Shown here: positions 6,416 to 14,740 of the stretch, piece by piece
Numbering within the stretch: position 1 is the stretch's first letter
How the letters are laid out: every line of letters starts with the position of its first letter
Source: Bacteroidales bacterium UBA4788
GTDB lineage: Bacteria; Bacteroidota; Bacteroidia; Bacteroidales; VadinHA17
Reading direction: 5' to 3'
Assembly (NCBI GenBank): GCA_002402965.1
Contig: DHGW01000079.1
Coordinates: 1 to 19,666 of the forward strand
Length of the DNA: 19,666 nucleotides
The notes under the pieces: model-generated
Seen by the model: the letters and a program-made list of their open reading frames with translations, nothing else
Databases searched by the model: none
Told to the model about the DNA's origin: nothing
Made by a program: the position numbers and the translations under genes

Positions 6416-7639
6416 ATGAAGAACAAATACGGCCACATAAGAATCGCAGATTACTCGTATGATCTGCCCATGGATCGGATAGCAAGGTATCCGCTGCCTG
6501 AGAGGGACACATCAAAGCTGCTTGTGTGGGATGGTAACAGTATCAGTGACAGGGTCTTCAGGGAGTTTCCCTCACTTGCCGGTCGCGATAGTCTCCTTGT
6601 ATTCAACAACACCAGGGTGATCCGTGCCAGGCTCATCTTCCACAAGGAGAGCGGCGCTGCAATAGAAGTATTCTGTCTGGAGCCACACCATCCCGGCGAA
6701 TTTTCAATAAATCTCTCATCCGGCGGCCCTGTCGAGTGGAAATGTCTCATAGGCAACCTGAAGCGCTGGAAGGACGGCTTGCTTGAATCACGGTTCACCC
6801 ACGCCGACAGGGAGTATAGACTGACTGCCGAAAGAACCGGCAGAGAAGGCGATTCGTTTATTGTCCGATTCAACTGGGATAATGGCAGCCTCTCCTTTGC
6901 ACAGGTACTTGAGGATATGGGGCATATGCCTATTCCTCCTTACCTGGGAAGGGCTGACGAGGAGAGTGACAGGTCAGCTTATCAGACCACCTATGCACGC
7001 ATCAACGGTTCCGTGGCAGCACCTACTGCGGGGCTGCACTTCACCCCGGCAGTGATGGAAGCACTTGAGAGAGCGGGCATACAGCGTGCCGAGGTAACCC
7101 TTCATGTCAGCGCCGGCACCTTCAGACCGGTCAAATCGGAACTGATAGTCGACCATATGATGCACAGCGAGCACTTTTACGTCTCAAAAGCCACCCTGGA
7201 GAGGCTAAGAGACAGTAAAATCACTGCAGTGGGTACCACCACCGTGCGGACGCTCGAGAGCCTCTACTGGCTCGGATTGAGTTCATCTGATGGCAGATGG
7301 CCCGGGAACGGGATACCCTCCGTGTCACAGTGGGAGCCATATGAGAGGAATACAAATACTGCCCCTTCCGCCGCAATAGACTTCCTCCTGGCACAAATGA
7401 AGCGTGATCGAAAGGATGTTCTGGAGGCAAAAACAGACATAATCATTGTTCCGGGTTACAGATTCAGAATGGTACAGGGTATACTCACCAACTTTCATCA
7501 GCCACACAGCACTTTGCTTCTGCTGGTTGCAGCATTCACAGGTGATTCATGGAAGAAAATATATGACCATGCCCTCGGGTCCGGGTACCGCTTTTTAAGC
7601 TATGGCGATAGCATGCTGCTATGCCCTTCAGGCAGCTAG
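6416..7639 (+). CDS. queA: S-adenosylmethionine:tRNA ribosyltransferase-isomerase
   Basis: QueA transfers and isomerises the ribose of S-adenosylmethionine onto preQ1 in tRNA anticodons, giving epoxyqueuosine. Signatures are complete: IARYPLPERDTSKLL (22-36), FNNTRVIRARL (63-73), NGSVAAPTAGLHFT (197-210), LHVSAGTFRPV (229-239), VGTTTVRTLES (272-282) and TNFHQPHSTLLLLVAAF (358-374). At 407 residues it is longer than the usual 340-360. The extra length lies mainly after VRTLES (about 283-340), in a tryptophan- and proline-containing insert. This longer form is, as I recall, common in Bacteroidetes. The ATG at 6416 follows AGGA and agrees with the family start. It is convergent with the threonine aldolase gene, with a 14-bp gap. 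Confidence 0.96.
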   Translation: MKNKYGHIRIADYSYDLPMDRIARYPLPERDTSKLLVWDGNSISDRVFREFPSLAGRDSLLVFNNTRVIRARLIFHKESGAAIEVFCLEPHHPGEFSINLSSGGPVEWKCLIGNLKRWKDGLLESRFTHADREYRLTAERTGREGDSFIVRFNWDNGSLSFAQVLEDMGHMPIPPYLGRADEESDRSAYQTTYARINGSVAAPTAGLHFTPAVMEALERAGIQRAEVTLHVSAGTFRPVKSELIVDHMMHSEHFYVSKATLERLRDSKITAVGTTTVRTLESLYWLGLSSSDGRWPGNGIPSVSQWEPYERNTNTAPSAAIDFLLAQMKRDRKDVLEAKTDIIIVPGYRFRMVQGILTNFHQPHSTLLLLVAAFTGDSWKKIYDHALGSGYRFLSYGDSMLLCPSGS

Positions 7640-7653
7640 TATTCTGCTGGCGC

Positions 7654-8703
7654 TTACTTCTCCTCGTACAGTATAACTTTCAGACGTTCAACAAACTGAT
7701 GTACATCATCTGAAGATGTATCCCAGCTGGTCATAAGCCGGTATTCGGATATCTGTTCGTTCCATGGGTAGAAGAAATACTCCCTGCTGAGGAGTGCTGC
7801 CACCCGGTCGGGCATAATCACGAAGACACCATTTGCTTCCACCTTCTGGGTGATCTTAATTCCGTTTATCTCCCTGAGTCGTTTTTGCAGTTCATGTGCC
7901 ATCCTGTTGGAATGCGCTGCGCAGTCCTTCCACAGGCCGCCGGAGAGGTAAGCAATGTACTGTGCTGCGATGAAGCGCATCTTCGATGCCAGCTGCATCC
8001 CCTGCTTTCGCAGGTACTTGAATCCGTCTGAGAGTCCCGGCCTGAGGAAGCAGACCGCCTCACCGTACATCATTCCGTTCTTGGTACCGCCGAATGAAAG
8101 GATATCCACTCCGGCGTCGGTAGTAATGGCCCGGAAAGACATTCCCAGTGTGACCGCGGCGTTAGCAATCCGGGCGCCGTCCATATGCAGGAGCATGCCG
8201 TTTTTATGGGCATAGTCAGCCAGCGTCTTCACCTCATCCGGAGTATATACGGTACCCATCTCAGTTGCCTGTGATATCGAGATGACCTTCGGCTGGCTAT
8301 GGTGCTCGAAGTCGAACCCGTGCATATGCCTGGTGAGCATCTCCGGCGTGATCTTACCGTCCGGCGTATCAACGCTAAGCACCTTGCATCCGGTAAATTT
8401 CTCCGGTGCGCCGCACTCATCAGTCTCAATATGAGCGGTATGCGCAGTAATCACAGAGTTCCATGATTGCGTGGCTCCCGCGAGTCCCAGCACATTGGCC
8501 CCGGTTCCGGTAAAAACAAAAAAGACCTCCGTCTCATCCCCAAGCTCCTTTTTAATCAGTTCCTCCGCCTTTTCGGTAAAGGGATCGTCGCCATACCCTA
8601 CCACATGTCCCCTGTTCACGCGCAACAGTTCTTTCATAACCGCCGGGTGGACCCCTGAATTGTTGTCGCTGGCAAAGCCTCTTTTAAGTTCCGGTTCACT
8701 CAT
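7654..8703 (-). CDS. ltaE: Low-specificity L-threonine aldolase (PLP-dependent)
   Basis: A fold-type I pyridoxal-phosphate enzyme of 349 residues that cleaves threonine or allo-threonine to glycine and acetaldehyde. The start (FASDNNSGVHPAVMKEL) is the aldolase signature. Other motifs are GYGDDPFTEKAE (37-48), FVFTGTGAN (62-70), the cofactor-ring aspartate in HMDGARIAN (Asp175) and the Schiff-base lysine in SFGGTKNG (Lys208). Length and order of motifs are normal and the active site is intact. It is divergent from truA across 88 bp and convergent with queA. L-allo versus low specificity cannot be decided from sequence alone. Confidence 0.92.
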   Translation of the reverse strand: MSEPELKRGFASDNNSGVHPAVMKELLRVNRGHVVGYGDDPFTEKAEELIKKELGDETEVFFVFTGTGANVLGLAGATQSWNSVITAHTAHIETDECGAPEKFTGCKVLSVDTPDGKITPEMLTRHMHGFDFEHHSQPKVISISQATEMGTVYTPDEVKTLADYAHKNGMLLHMDGARIANAAVTLGMSFRAITTDAGVDILSFGGTKNGMMYGEAVCFLRPGLSDGFKYLRKQGMQLASKMRFIAAQYIAYLSGGLWKDCAAHSNRMAHELQKRLREINGIKITQKVEANGVFVIMPDRVAALLSREYFFYPWNEQISEYRLMTSWDTSSDDVHQFVERLKVILYEEK

Positions 8704-8791
8704 CTGTTCACTGTTTAAAGATCAGCGCAATTTAGTCAAATTGCACTGGACAGGCAATGTTCTTTAGCTATCTTTACATTTTCGCATAAAG

Positions 8792-9544
8792 ATGACACGA
8801 TACTTCATATTCCTCTCTTTCCGCGGCACTGCCTACAATGGCTGGCAGATACAACCAGGCAAGCATACCGTCCAGGGCGTCCTGACGAAGGCGCTGAGCA
8901 CCGTCCTCTCCGCTCCTATAACGATTACCGGGGCGGGACGGACAGACACCGGGGTGCATGCCTCATTCTTCTGCGCACACTTTGATGCCGCACGGAACGA
9001 TCTTGACGGTGACGGGCAATTCCTGTACAATCTCAATGGTCTGCTGCCCGACGACATAGCAATTAAGAAGATCCTGAAGGTCAGGCCGGAAGCCAATGCA
9101 AGATTTGACGCCACCTCACGGACTTACACATACATGATTACCAGGGAGAAGGATCCGTTTGTTGCCGACACTGCCTGGTTGCTCTACTGGCAACTGGACA
9201 TTAACCTGATGAATGAGGCAGCAGCCATACTGTTAAAACACAACGACTTCACCAGCTTCAGCCGCCTGCACGGCGGGAATAAAACCAACATCTGCCGTGT
9301 CACCCACGCGCGATGGCATGAGGATGAGGGCAGGCTTATATTCACCGTCACGGCTGACAGGTTCCTCAGGAACATGGTCAGGGCGATCGTAGGTACTCTT
9401 ATCCCGGCAGGCCGGGGCAAGCTGTCGCTGTCTGATTTCGGAGCAATTCTCCTTGGTAAAAATCGCGGTCTGGCAGGACAGTCGGCGCCGGCACACGGCC
9501 TCTCTCTCACCGGGATAGAATATCCTGTTGACCTGTTTATCTGA
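8792..9544 (+). CDS. truA: tRNA pseudouridine(38-40) synthase
   Basis: TruA makes pseudouridine at positions 38-40 of the tRNA anticodon arm. The protein has 250 residues, a normal size. It opens with YFIFLSFRGTAYNGWQIQP and has the catalytic aspartate in GAGRTDTGVHA (Asp52). It continues with the tRNA-contact segments ARFDATSRTYTYMI (113-126) and FLRNMVRAIVGTL (191-203). The start is the first ATG after an AT-rich leader with a near-consensus box (TATCTTTA, 8769-8776). It appears monocistronic. The 82 bp to the convergent aroE hold no convincing terminator. Confidence 0.95.
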   Translation: MTRYFIFLSFRGTAYNGWQIQPGKHTVQGVLTKALSTVLSAPITITGAGRTDTGVHASFFCAHFDAARNDLDGDGQFLYNLNGLLPDDIAIKKILKVRPEANARFDATSRTYTYMITREKDPFVADTAWLLYWQLDINLMNEAAAILLKHNDFTSFSRLHGGNKTNICRVTHARWHEDEGRLIFTVTADRFLRNMVRAIVGTLIPAGRGKLSLSDFGAILLGKNRGLAGQSAPAHGLSLTGIEYPVDLFI

Positions 9545-9626
9545 CACGAGAGCACAGTACCTATTAACTTATTGTTATTTAGCTGCTTAGTAGTCGCAGA
9601 AAACAAGTAACGACTGGCCAGAGGGT

Positions 9627-10370
9627 CTATTCATTCCATATATTCCAGGCCAGATCAGCCTGTATCAGGAACATCTCACCGCCGTTCACGGTAAGGCATC
9701 CATGCTCCTCTCCCTTTGCCATAAACGCCGTCACAGGAGGATTATACACGAGGTCGAACAGCAACTGGCCTTCGATCAGGCAACTGTAATCTATCGGCGG
9801 CAGGGTGTCTGTTGCTGGTGCCATTCCCAGGGGGGTTGTATTGACAATCACTCCCGCCTCGCTGATCACCTCACCCGGCAGCTCATCGTACGAATAGCCG
9901 CCTCTCACCGGACTCCGTGATACGGGTATTGCGATGATATTCAGGTCAATGAGCGTATGCATCACACTTTTGGCCGCCCCCCCGGTGCCAAGTACCAGGG
10001 CGCTCTCGGGCAGGGTCATGAGGTTCGTGAGGAGCGACTCCCTGAAGGCGGGCGCGTCAGTGTTGTAGCCTTTCAGCCAAGGTCTGCCGTCACGGCGTGT
10101 GACCTTCACTGTATTTACCGCTCCTATCTCCGCGGCTTCGGCATCAATCTCGTCCAGATACTCAATCACCTTCACCTTCCACGGTATAGTGACATTGAAC
10201 CCGCAGAGGTCAGGTTCCCTCTCCATCAGACCCGGAAGCATCCCTATGTCAGGCAGCTCGAACTTGCTGTATGCATGATCAGAAAGTTGCTCCCTTTCAA
10301 ATTTTTCGGTGAAATGCTTCTGAGAGAATGAGTGTCCGAGCGGAAATCCTATTATTCCGAAGAGTCTCAT
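9627..10370 (-). CDS. aroE: Shikimate dehydrogenase
   Basis: NADP-dependent reduction of 3-dehydroshikimate to shikimate in aromatic amino acid synthesis. The protein is 247 residues, at the short end for the family. The shikimate pocket is SFSQKHF (14-20), and NVTIPWK supplies the catalytic Lys65. The matching aspartate is Asp105 in GYNTDA, and the nucleotide-binding loop is LGTGGAAKS (127-135). NTTPLGM and DLVYNPP follow later. The ATG overlaps the stop codon of the upstream ComA-like gene by four bases (ATGA), so the two are translationally coupled. It is the last gene of a three-gene operon. Confidence 0.95.
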   Translation of the reverse strand: MRLFGIIGFPLGHSFSQKHFTEKFEREQLSDHAYSKFELPDIGMLPGLMEREPDLCGFNVTIPWKVKVIEYLDEIDAEAAEIGAVNTVKVTRRDGRPWLKGYNTDAPAFRESLLTNLMTLPESALVLGTGGAAKSVMHTLIDLNIIAIPVSRSPVRGGYSYDELPGEVISEAGVIVNTTPLGMAPATDTLPPIDYSCLIEGQLLFDLVYNPPVTAFMAKGEEHGCLTVNGGEMFLIQADLAWNIWNE

Positions 10371-11146
10371 CTCATCTCCTCAGGAAGGAAGCTGAAGAAG
10401 GTGTCGCTTCTCAGCCCCAGCCTGAGCGATTCCAGGGCTATGATCTCGTTAGGGGCTATATTTCCGAGATTGACATTGGCTCCGAAGTTAGTTATGAACC
10501 AGGCCTGCTGTTGCTTCAGTGGGGCTTCCCACAGGACATTTTCGAAGCCTATCTCTTTGGAAATGGTTTTAATCAGCCCAAGGTTCACCGAGCCGTCATC
10601 GTTATAAATCCCTATTGTGCCTGATTCGCGAGCTTCCGCGATGACTTTTACAGACCCGGCCTCCAGTTCGGCTTTCATCATCTCTACCCACTGACCGGGG
10701 GTGTAGACAATGTTTTTCTTTTTGGAACCGACTTCGGAGATGACAGTGAACTCCCCGGACAGTTTCCTGATATACTCAAGCTTGTCACTATGCTCGAATT
10801 CATAAGATCCGTCAGAGATCTCCACCATCCTGACGCCAGATTCCTTAAGCAGTTCGATATATTCCTTAAAGAGGCCCCTGATTATGAACGCCTCGAAGAG
10901 TGTTCCCCCGAGGTAGACGGTCATGCCTGCTTCGTGATATATCTTGATTTTTCTGTCAACACCCGGTGTGATCACGGATGTTCCAAATCCCAGTTTGACA
11001 AAGTCGACGTATTCGCCGCCGACTGCAGCGAAGTCCTCAGCCTCCCTGATGCTCAGACCTTTATCCATCACCATGGTGAGTCCTTCTTTCCTAGGCTTTG
11101 CAGGTCTGGCGGGTAAATGCGTCAGCAGTTTTCTGGCTTCTTTCAT
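10367..11146 (-). CDS. comA: Phosphosulfolactate synthase-like protein (ComA family)
   Basis: A TIM-barrel protein of 259 residues in the ComA family, which condenses sulfite with phosphoenolpyruvate to (2R)-phospho-3-sulfolactate. That is the first step of coenzyme M synthesis in methanogens. Recognisable blocks are KPRKEGLTMVMDKG (17-30), DFVKLGFGTS (48-57), YLGGTLFEAF (78-87), VEISDGS (108-114), SEVGSK (137-142) and EARESGTIGI (171-180). Length is normal. No comB, comC, comD or comE homologue is in the window, and Bacteroidetes do not make coenzyme M, so the product may feed another C3-sulfonate route such as sulfonolipid precursors, or the specificity may differ. The gene lies 3 bp after a TPR gene and overlaps aroE by 4 bp. 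Family assignment is strong; the in vivo product is inference. Confidence 0.88.
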   Translation of the reverse strand: MKEARKLLTHLPARPAKPRKEGLTMVMDKGLSIREAEDFAAVGGEYVDFVKLGFGTSVITPGVDRKIKIYHEAGMTVYLGGTLFEAFIIRGLFKEYIELLKESGVRMVEISDGSYEFEHSDKLEYIRKLSGEFTVISEVGSKKKNIVYTPGQWVEMMKAELEAGSVKVIAEARESGTIGIYNDDGSVNLGLIKTISKEIGFENVLWEAPLKQQQAWFITNFGANVNLGNIAPNEIIALESLRLGLRSDTFFSFLPEEMR

Positions 11147-11149
11147 ATC

Positions 11150-12556
11150 TTAATTGGTTTTCCTGAACAGTCGTCTCATGGCATTGGTCAATTTCTCCTC
11201 AGGAAGGAGAACTGCATACTCTTCGAGAACCTCGTTATCCAGCCTGACGGCTTTGATGAGGTTCCGTGTTGCTTCTGGGAGGTTTCCGGCATGGAGATAT
11301 GCAGAGGCCAGCAGGAAATATGTTCCGGGCAGGTCTCCGCTTACTTTTGCAGAATTTTTCAGGATGTTTATCGCTTTCGTGTATCTGCCGGACAACATGA
11401 CCACTATTCCTATCTCAATCCATGCTTCATCATAATAACCATCGAGCATCAGTGTTTCCACCCAGCACCTCACGGCCTCCCTGATGCTGCCTGTCATGAT
11501 GTGGGCCCTGCCCAGCGAGAACCAGTAGTCAGGGTTTTCAGGATCAAGTTCTATGGCTTTCTTCAGCGGGCTGATACTTTCAGCCGGTCTGCCCCTGGAA
11601 AGCGAGAGCAGTCCGAGTCCGTACCACGGGTCCGGAAAATCCGGGGTGATATCGATGGCCTCGGTGTAGTATTTGCGGGCCATCGCCTCGTCACCCGTCT
11701 TGTCATAGCACTCGGCCAGGTAAGTCAGACCCTCCAGGCTGTCTGGCTCCTCCTCAACGAACTGACGGTAGACATCCATTGCCTCGTTGTATCTCTCGAG
11801 GTTACTCAGAATGTTAGCCTTGTTGAAAAGGGCAAAAGTATTTTCCGGATTCAATGCCAGGGCATAGTCATAAGCTTCGATGGCTTTGCCGTAATCGCCT
11901 GTCTTGTTATATATTATGCCGAGGTTGTACCATCCGCTGTCAGAGTATGGATCCTCCTCAAGGTACATGGTATAATACCTGATGCTGGTTTTATGATCGC
12001 CCTTCTTGTCATAGGCGTAAGCAAGGTCATACAGGTGAGCCTGGAAGTCGGGCTCAAGGTCAGCCAGCCTGTGGAGATACGGAATCATCTCCTCATGGAA
12101 ATTCAGGTTCTGCAGCACTGATGTTATGCTGTAAAGGATTGTCTCCTGGTCTTCCAAATCGGTTTCGAGAGCAAGGTCGAATACACGGCGGGCGCCGCTG
12201 ATGTCACCCAGCATTGCCAGTGCGGTTGCCTTGCACAGGTAAATGTCACAGTTTCCCGGTTCTATGTTCTCAAGCTTCTTTGATATTGTAAGCGCTTCGG
12301 TTGCCCTTCCTTTTTCAAGGAGAACACGCGCTTTCCTGATGAGAATCGGAACTGAATTGGGATGGAGTTCGCAAGCCAGGGATGTAGCCTCAAAGGCATG
12401 GACCGGATTGTCACCCTCCAGGTAATAGTCTATAATCGCCTCAAACTCAATGACGTCGAAATAACAGGTCTCCTTATTCTTCCGCATTCTCTCAAACCGG
12501 AGAATCACCTCTTCCACCTCGCTGTCATGTACAAAACCGTATTTCTCTTCTTCCAT
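11150..12556 (-). CDS. Tetratricopeptide-repeat protein
   Basis: From the ATG at 12556 this is a 468-residue protein made almost wholly of TPR helix pairs. Canonical repeats such as GWYNLGIIYNKTGDYGKAIE, ALFNKANILSNLERYNEAMD, GLTYLAECYDKTGDEAMAR and YWFSLGRAHIMTGSIREAVR recur every 33-34 residues, about ten to eleven in all. There is no signal peptide or membrane segment, so it is probably a cytoplasmic scaffold. A frame extension to 12589 exists, but a perfect -7 box (12576-12583) lies inside it, so the start at MEEEKY is preferred. It is the first gene of the operon with the ComA-like gene (3 bp away) and aroE. Its partner is unknown; the linkage suggests a link to those enzymes, though core-gene neighbours can also be incidental. 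Confidence 0.9.
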   Translation of the reverse strand: MEEEKYGFVHDSEVEEVILRFERMRKNKETCYFDVIEFEAIIDYYLEGDNPVHAFEATSLACELHPNSVPILIRKARVLLEKGRATEALTISKKLENIEPGNCDIYLCKATALAMLGDISGARRVFDLALETDLEDQETILYSITSVLQNLNFHEEMIPYLHRLADLEPDFQAHLYDLAYAYDKKGDHKTSIRYYTMYLEEDPYSDSGWYNLGIIYNKTGDYGKAIEAYDYALALNPENTFALFNKANILSNLERYNEAMDVYRQFVEEEPDSLEGLTYLAECYDKTGDEAMARKYYTEAIDITPDFPDPWYGLGLLSLSRGRPAESISPLKKAIELDPENPDYWFSLGRAHIMTGSIREAVRCWVETLMLDGYYDEAWIEIGIVVMLSGRYTKAINILKNSAKVSGDLPGTYFLLASAYLHAGNLPEATRNLIKAVRLDNEVLEEYAVLLPEEKLTNAMRRLFRKTN

Positions 12557-12575
12557 CTCCCCAAAAAATATTCTG

Positions 12576-12583
12576 CAAATGTA
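12576..12583 (-). promoter_or_regulatory. -7 promoter box of the TPR-comA-aroE operon
   Basis: TACATTTG on the minus strand is a perfect TAnnTTTG match 20 bp before the ATG at 12556, which implies a very short leader. No -33 TTG is visible at the standard spacing. Confidence 0.5.
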
Positions 12584-12786
12584 ATACATAATTGATTTGA
12601 TTTACGCCTGAGAGGCAGCAATTATCAACAGGGGACTGTTTTTATAAACATGATAAACAGGCCTTTGTAAAAATATTTTATTTCCGACGCAACCTATCGG
12701 CACCGGATTTCATCTTACAATTGAGATCAGACGCTTACCCTCAAACCAAATATTACCCTAGAATTAACCTGAATTCTACCTTCTGA

Positions 12787-12814
12787 AAACCGGGCCCCAA
12801 AGCCCGGTTTTTTT
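12787..12814 (+). terminator. Orphan intrinsic terminator
   Basis: AAACCGGGC (12787-12795) pairs perfectly with GCCCGGTTT (12802-12810), followed by further Ts on the plus strand. No plus-strand gene lies in the preceding 200 bp and the next gene starts 54 bp later. It must end an unannotated transcript or act as a boundary element. Confidence 0.8.
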
Positions 12815-12867
12815 CATGAGCCTGATATTAAACAATCCCGGCGTCCGTTATCTATTAAACTACTGTC

Positions 12868-13866
12868 ATGGCTAACAGCAGGCTAATCTATTTATATACA
12901 GTACTTTTCATATCGACGGCAATCACCGGCTGCCGTGAGGATCCGCTGAAGATCAACTATGAGCTGGGGATCTTTCCTGATTCGGTCATGGCACTTGATG
13001 GGCTTAACACCCGGTACGATGACTACAACATGGATATTGAGGCTGCCCGGATCAATTCATCATGGCAGGCAGTCTTCTCCTCAAACAGGAATAGTTCCGG
13101 GACAGAGTTTGACCTTGTCAGCGGAATCGTAGCATATATGTTCGGACAGACCACCGGATATTTTCAGCTTGATTCAGATATGTTCACAGAACCGTTGATT
13201 GAAAGACTCATCTCTGCTTTCAACTCCCCGGGCGATGAGTTCGGGCCACTCAGGTTCTTCAGCCACCGCAACGGGCTGGAGTACATGGCAGCTGCCACAC
13301 AGACAGATGAGAGCGGGCTGGATATCGTATATACAAGTTATATCCCCGTCTACTCCACTCTGCCGTCGATTAATGACCCTGTTTCGGCCACCCTGTTCAA
13401 CAGCTCGTCAGATGATGCCTACCTCTCCCTGGGCACGACCGGTGACACAGCCTGGTTCTGCTCCGACAGGAGTGGCGATTTTGACATATATTCGGTTACA
13501 AGGCCCTGGGAACTCGATCACGATGAATGGTTCACCTCCTCTCCTGCTTCGCCATCCTCCGTTGACAGCATTAACAGCGGGTACGACGATAAATGTCCGT
13601 TTGTGAGGGGCAGGTACATGGTGTATGCGTCAGAGATGCCCGGAGGGTACGGCGGGTTTGACCTGTATTACTCGGTCTTCCGCAGCGGCAAATGGAGTTC
13701 ACCTGTCAACATGGGTCCGGGGATCAATTCTCCGGCAAATGAATACCGGCCAGTTCTCGGAGTTGACCTGAAATTTGAGAACCACTTCCTGATTTTCTCA
13801 TCTGACAGGTCGGGCGGAAAGGGGGGTTATGACCTCTATTTCACCGGCATAACCCTGCCCCTTTAG
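12868..13866 (+). CDS. PD40-type beta-propeller lipoprotein
   Basis: A 332-residue lipoprotein. The hydrophobic signal ends in the lipobox ITGC with the lipidated residue at Cys22, followed by RED, an acidic start that may favour surface export in Bacteroidetes. The mature part shows WD40-like/PD40 (TolB-type) blade signatures: FSSNRNSSG (70-78), FCSDRSGDFDIYSV (197-210), VYASEMPGGYGGFDLYYS (252-269) and FSSDRSGGKGGYDLYF (310-325). Related repeats occur in the N-terminal halves of Bacteroidetes OmpA/peptidoglycan-binding proteins, but here there is no OmpA domain. The likely role is protein-protein or glycan contact at the envelope; the target is unknown. It is convergent with folD, with a single base between the stop codons. 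Confidence 0.85.
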   Translation: MANSRLIYLYTVLFISTAITGCREDPLKINYELGIFPDSVMALDGLNTRYDDYNMDIEAARINSSWQAVFSSNRNSSGTEFDLVSGIVAYMFGQTTGYFQLDSDMFTEPLIERLISAFNSPGDEFGPLRFFSHRNGLEYMAAATQTDESGLDIVYTSYIPVYSTLPSINDPVSATLFNSSSDDAYLSLGTTGDTAWFCSDRSGDFDIYSVTRPWELDHDEWFTSSPASPSSVDSINSGYDDKCPFVRGRYMVYASEMPGGYGGFDLYYSVFRSGKWSSPVNMGPGINSPANEYRPVLGVDLKFENHFLIFSSDRSGGKGGYDLYFTGITLPL

Positions 13867-13867
13867 A

Positions 13868-14737
13868 TTAATGCATTCTGCAGGCCTGCAGGGTATTCAG
13901 CAGCAGCGACACCCTGGTCATGGGGCCCACGCCTCCGGGCACGGGAGTGATCAATGAGCAGCGGGGCGCCACGTTTTCAAAATCCACATCGCCTTTAAGT
14001 CGCCATCCGGCTTTTGTTTCCGGGGCGTCAACACGCGTTGTGCCAACGTCAATAACAACCGCTCCCTCTTTCACCATATCGGCAGTAATAAATCCCGGCT
14101 GGCCTATTGCAGCGATAATTATGTCAGCCCTTCTCACGGTTTCGGCGATATTGCGGGTGCGGCTGTGAACGACTGTTACAGTAGCATCAACGCCCTTCTG
14201 TGACATGAGTATGCTCACCGGTCGTCCAACAATATTGCTGCGGCCAACTACAACGCATTCAGCACCTTTCAGGGGGACATTATAACGCTTCAGCAGTTCC
14301 ATTATGCCGGCAGGTGTTGCCGAAACGAATGAGGTCAGACCTGCAGCCATGCGTCCCATGTTGACCGGGTGGAAACCGTCGACATCCTTTTCAGGGGCGA
14401 TGGTCTCAATTACCCTGCTCTCACGAATATGGTCAGGAAGTGGCAGCTGAACGATCAGGCCGTCCAGGCCGGGATCCTGGTTCAGTTCACGGACCTTTGC
14501 CAGGAGTTCTTCCTCGGTAACGGTTGCAGGCATCCTCAGGAGGGTGGATTTGAATCCTACCTCCTCGCAATCCTTGACTTTGTGTGAGACATAGGTCTCG
14601 CTGCCTCCGTCGTTACCGATCAGAATGGCCGCCAGGTGGGGTACGCGCTCTCCGCGGGTTTTCATTTCAGCCACCGCCACGGCGATCTCGCCACGGATTT
14701 TGGCTGCAGTTTGTTTTCCGTCAATGATCTGATACAT
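13868..14737 (-). CDS. folD: Bifunctional methylenetetrahydrofolate dehydrogenase / methenyltetrahydrofolate cyclohydrolase
   Basis: FolD interconverts 5,10-methylene- and 10-formyl-tetrahydrofolate with NADP, supplying one-carbon units for purines and formyl-Met. At 289 residues it is normal in size. It has the catalytic Tyr49 and Lys53 in SETYVSHKVKDCEEVG, then the GLIVQLPLPDHI segment (93-104) and DVDGFHPVN (118-126). The nucleotide-binding VVGRSNIVGRP follows (164-174), and the family-typical TPVPGGVGPMT comes near the end. It is the last gene of the argS-ffh-folD run, 68 bp after ffh. That gap is largely filled by the GATTTGN heptad repeat, which ends only three bases before the start codon and so lies where the ribosome would bind. 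Confidence 0.96.
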   Translation of the reverse strand: MYQIIDGKQTAAKIRGEIAVAVAEMKTRGERVPHLAAILIGNDGGSETYVSHKVKDCEEVGFKSTLLRMPATVTEEELLAKVRELNQDPGLDGLIVQLPLPDHIRESRVIETIAPEKDVDGFHPVNMGRMAAGLTSFVSATPAGIMELLKRYNVPLKGAECVVVGRSNIVGRPVSILMSQKGVDATVTVVHSRTRNIAETVRRADIIIAAIGQPGFITADMVKEGAVVIDVGTTRVDAPETKAGWRLKGDVDFENVAPRCSLITPVPGGVGPMTRVSLLLNTLQACRMH

Positions 14738-14740
14738 ATG

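Noticed and set aside
11117..12121. A 334-codon open frame on the plus strand
   Set aside because: It lies fully opposite the TPR gene and the very start of the ComA-like gene and has no family features; the TPR repeats on the other strand are unmistakable.
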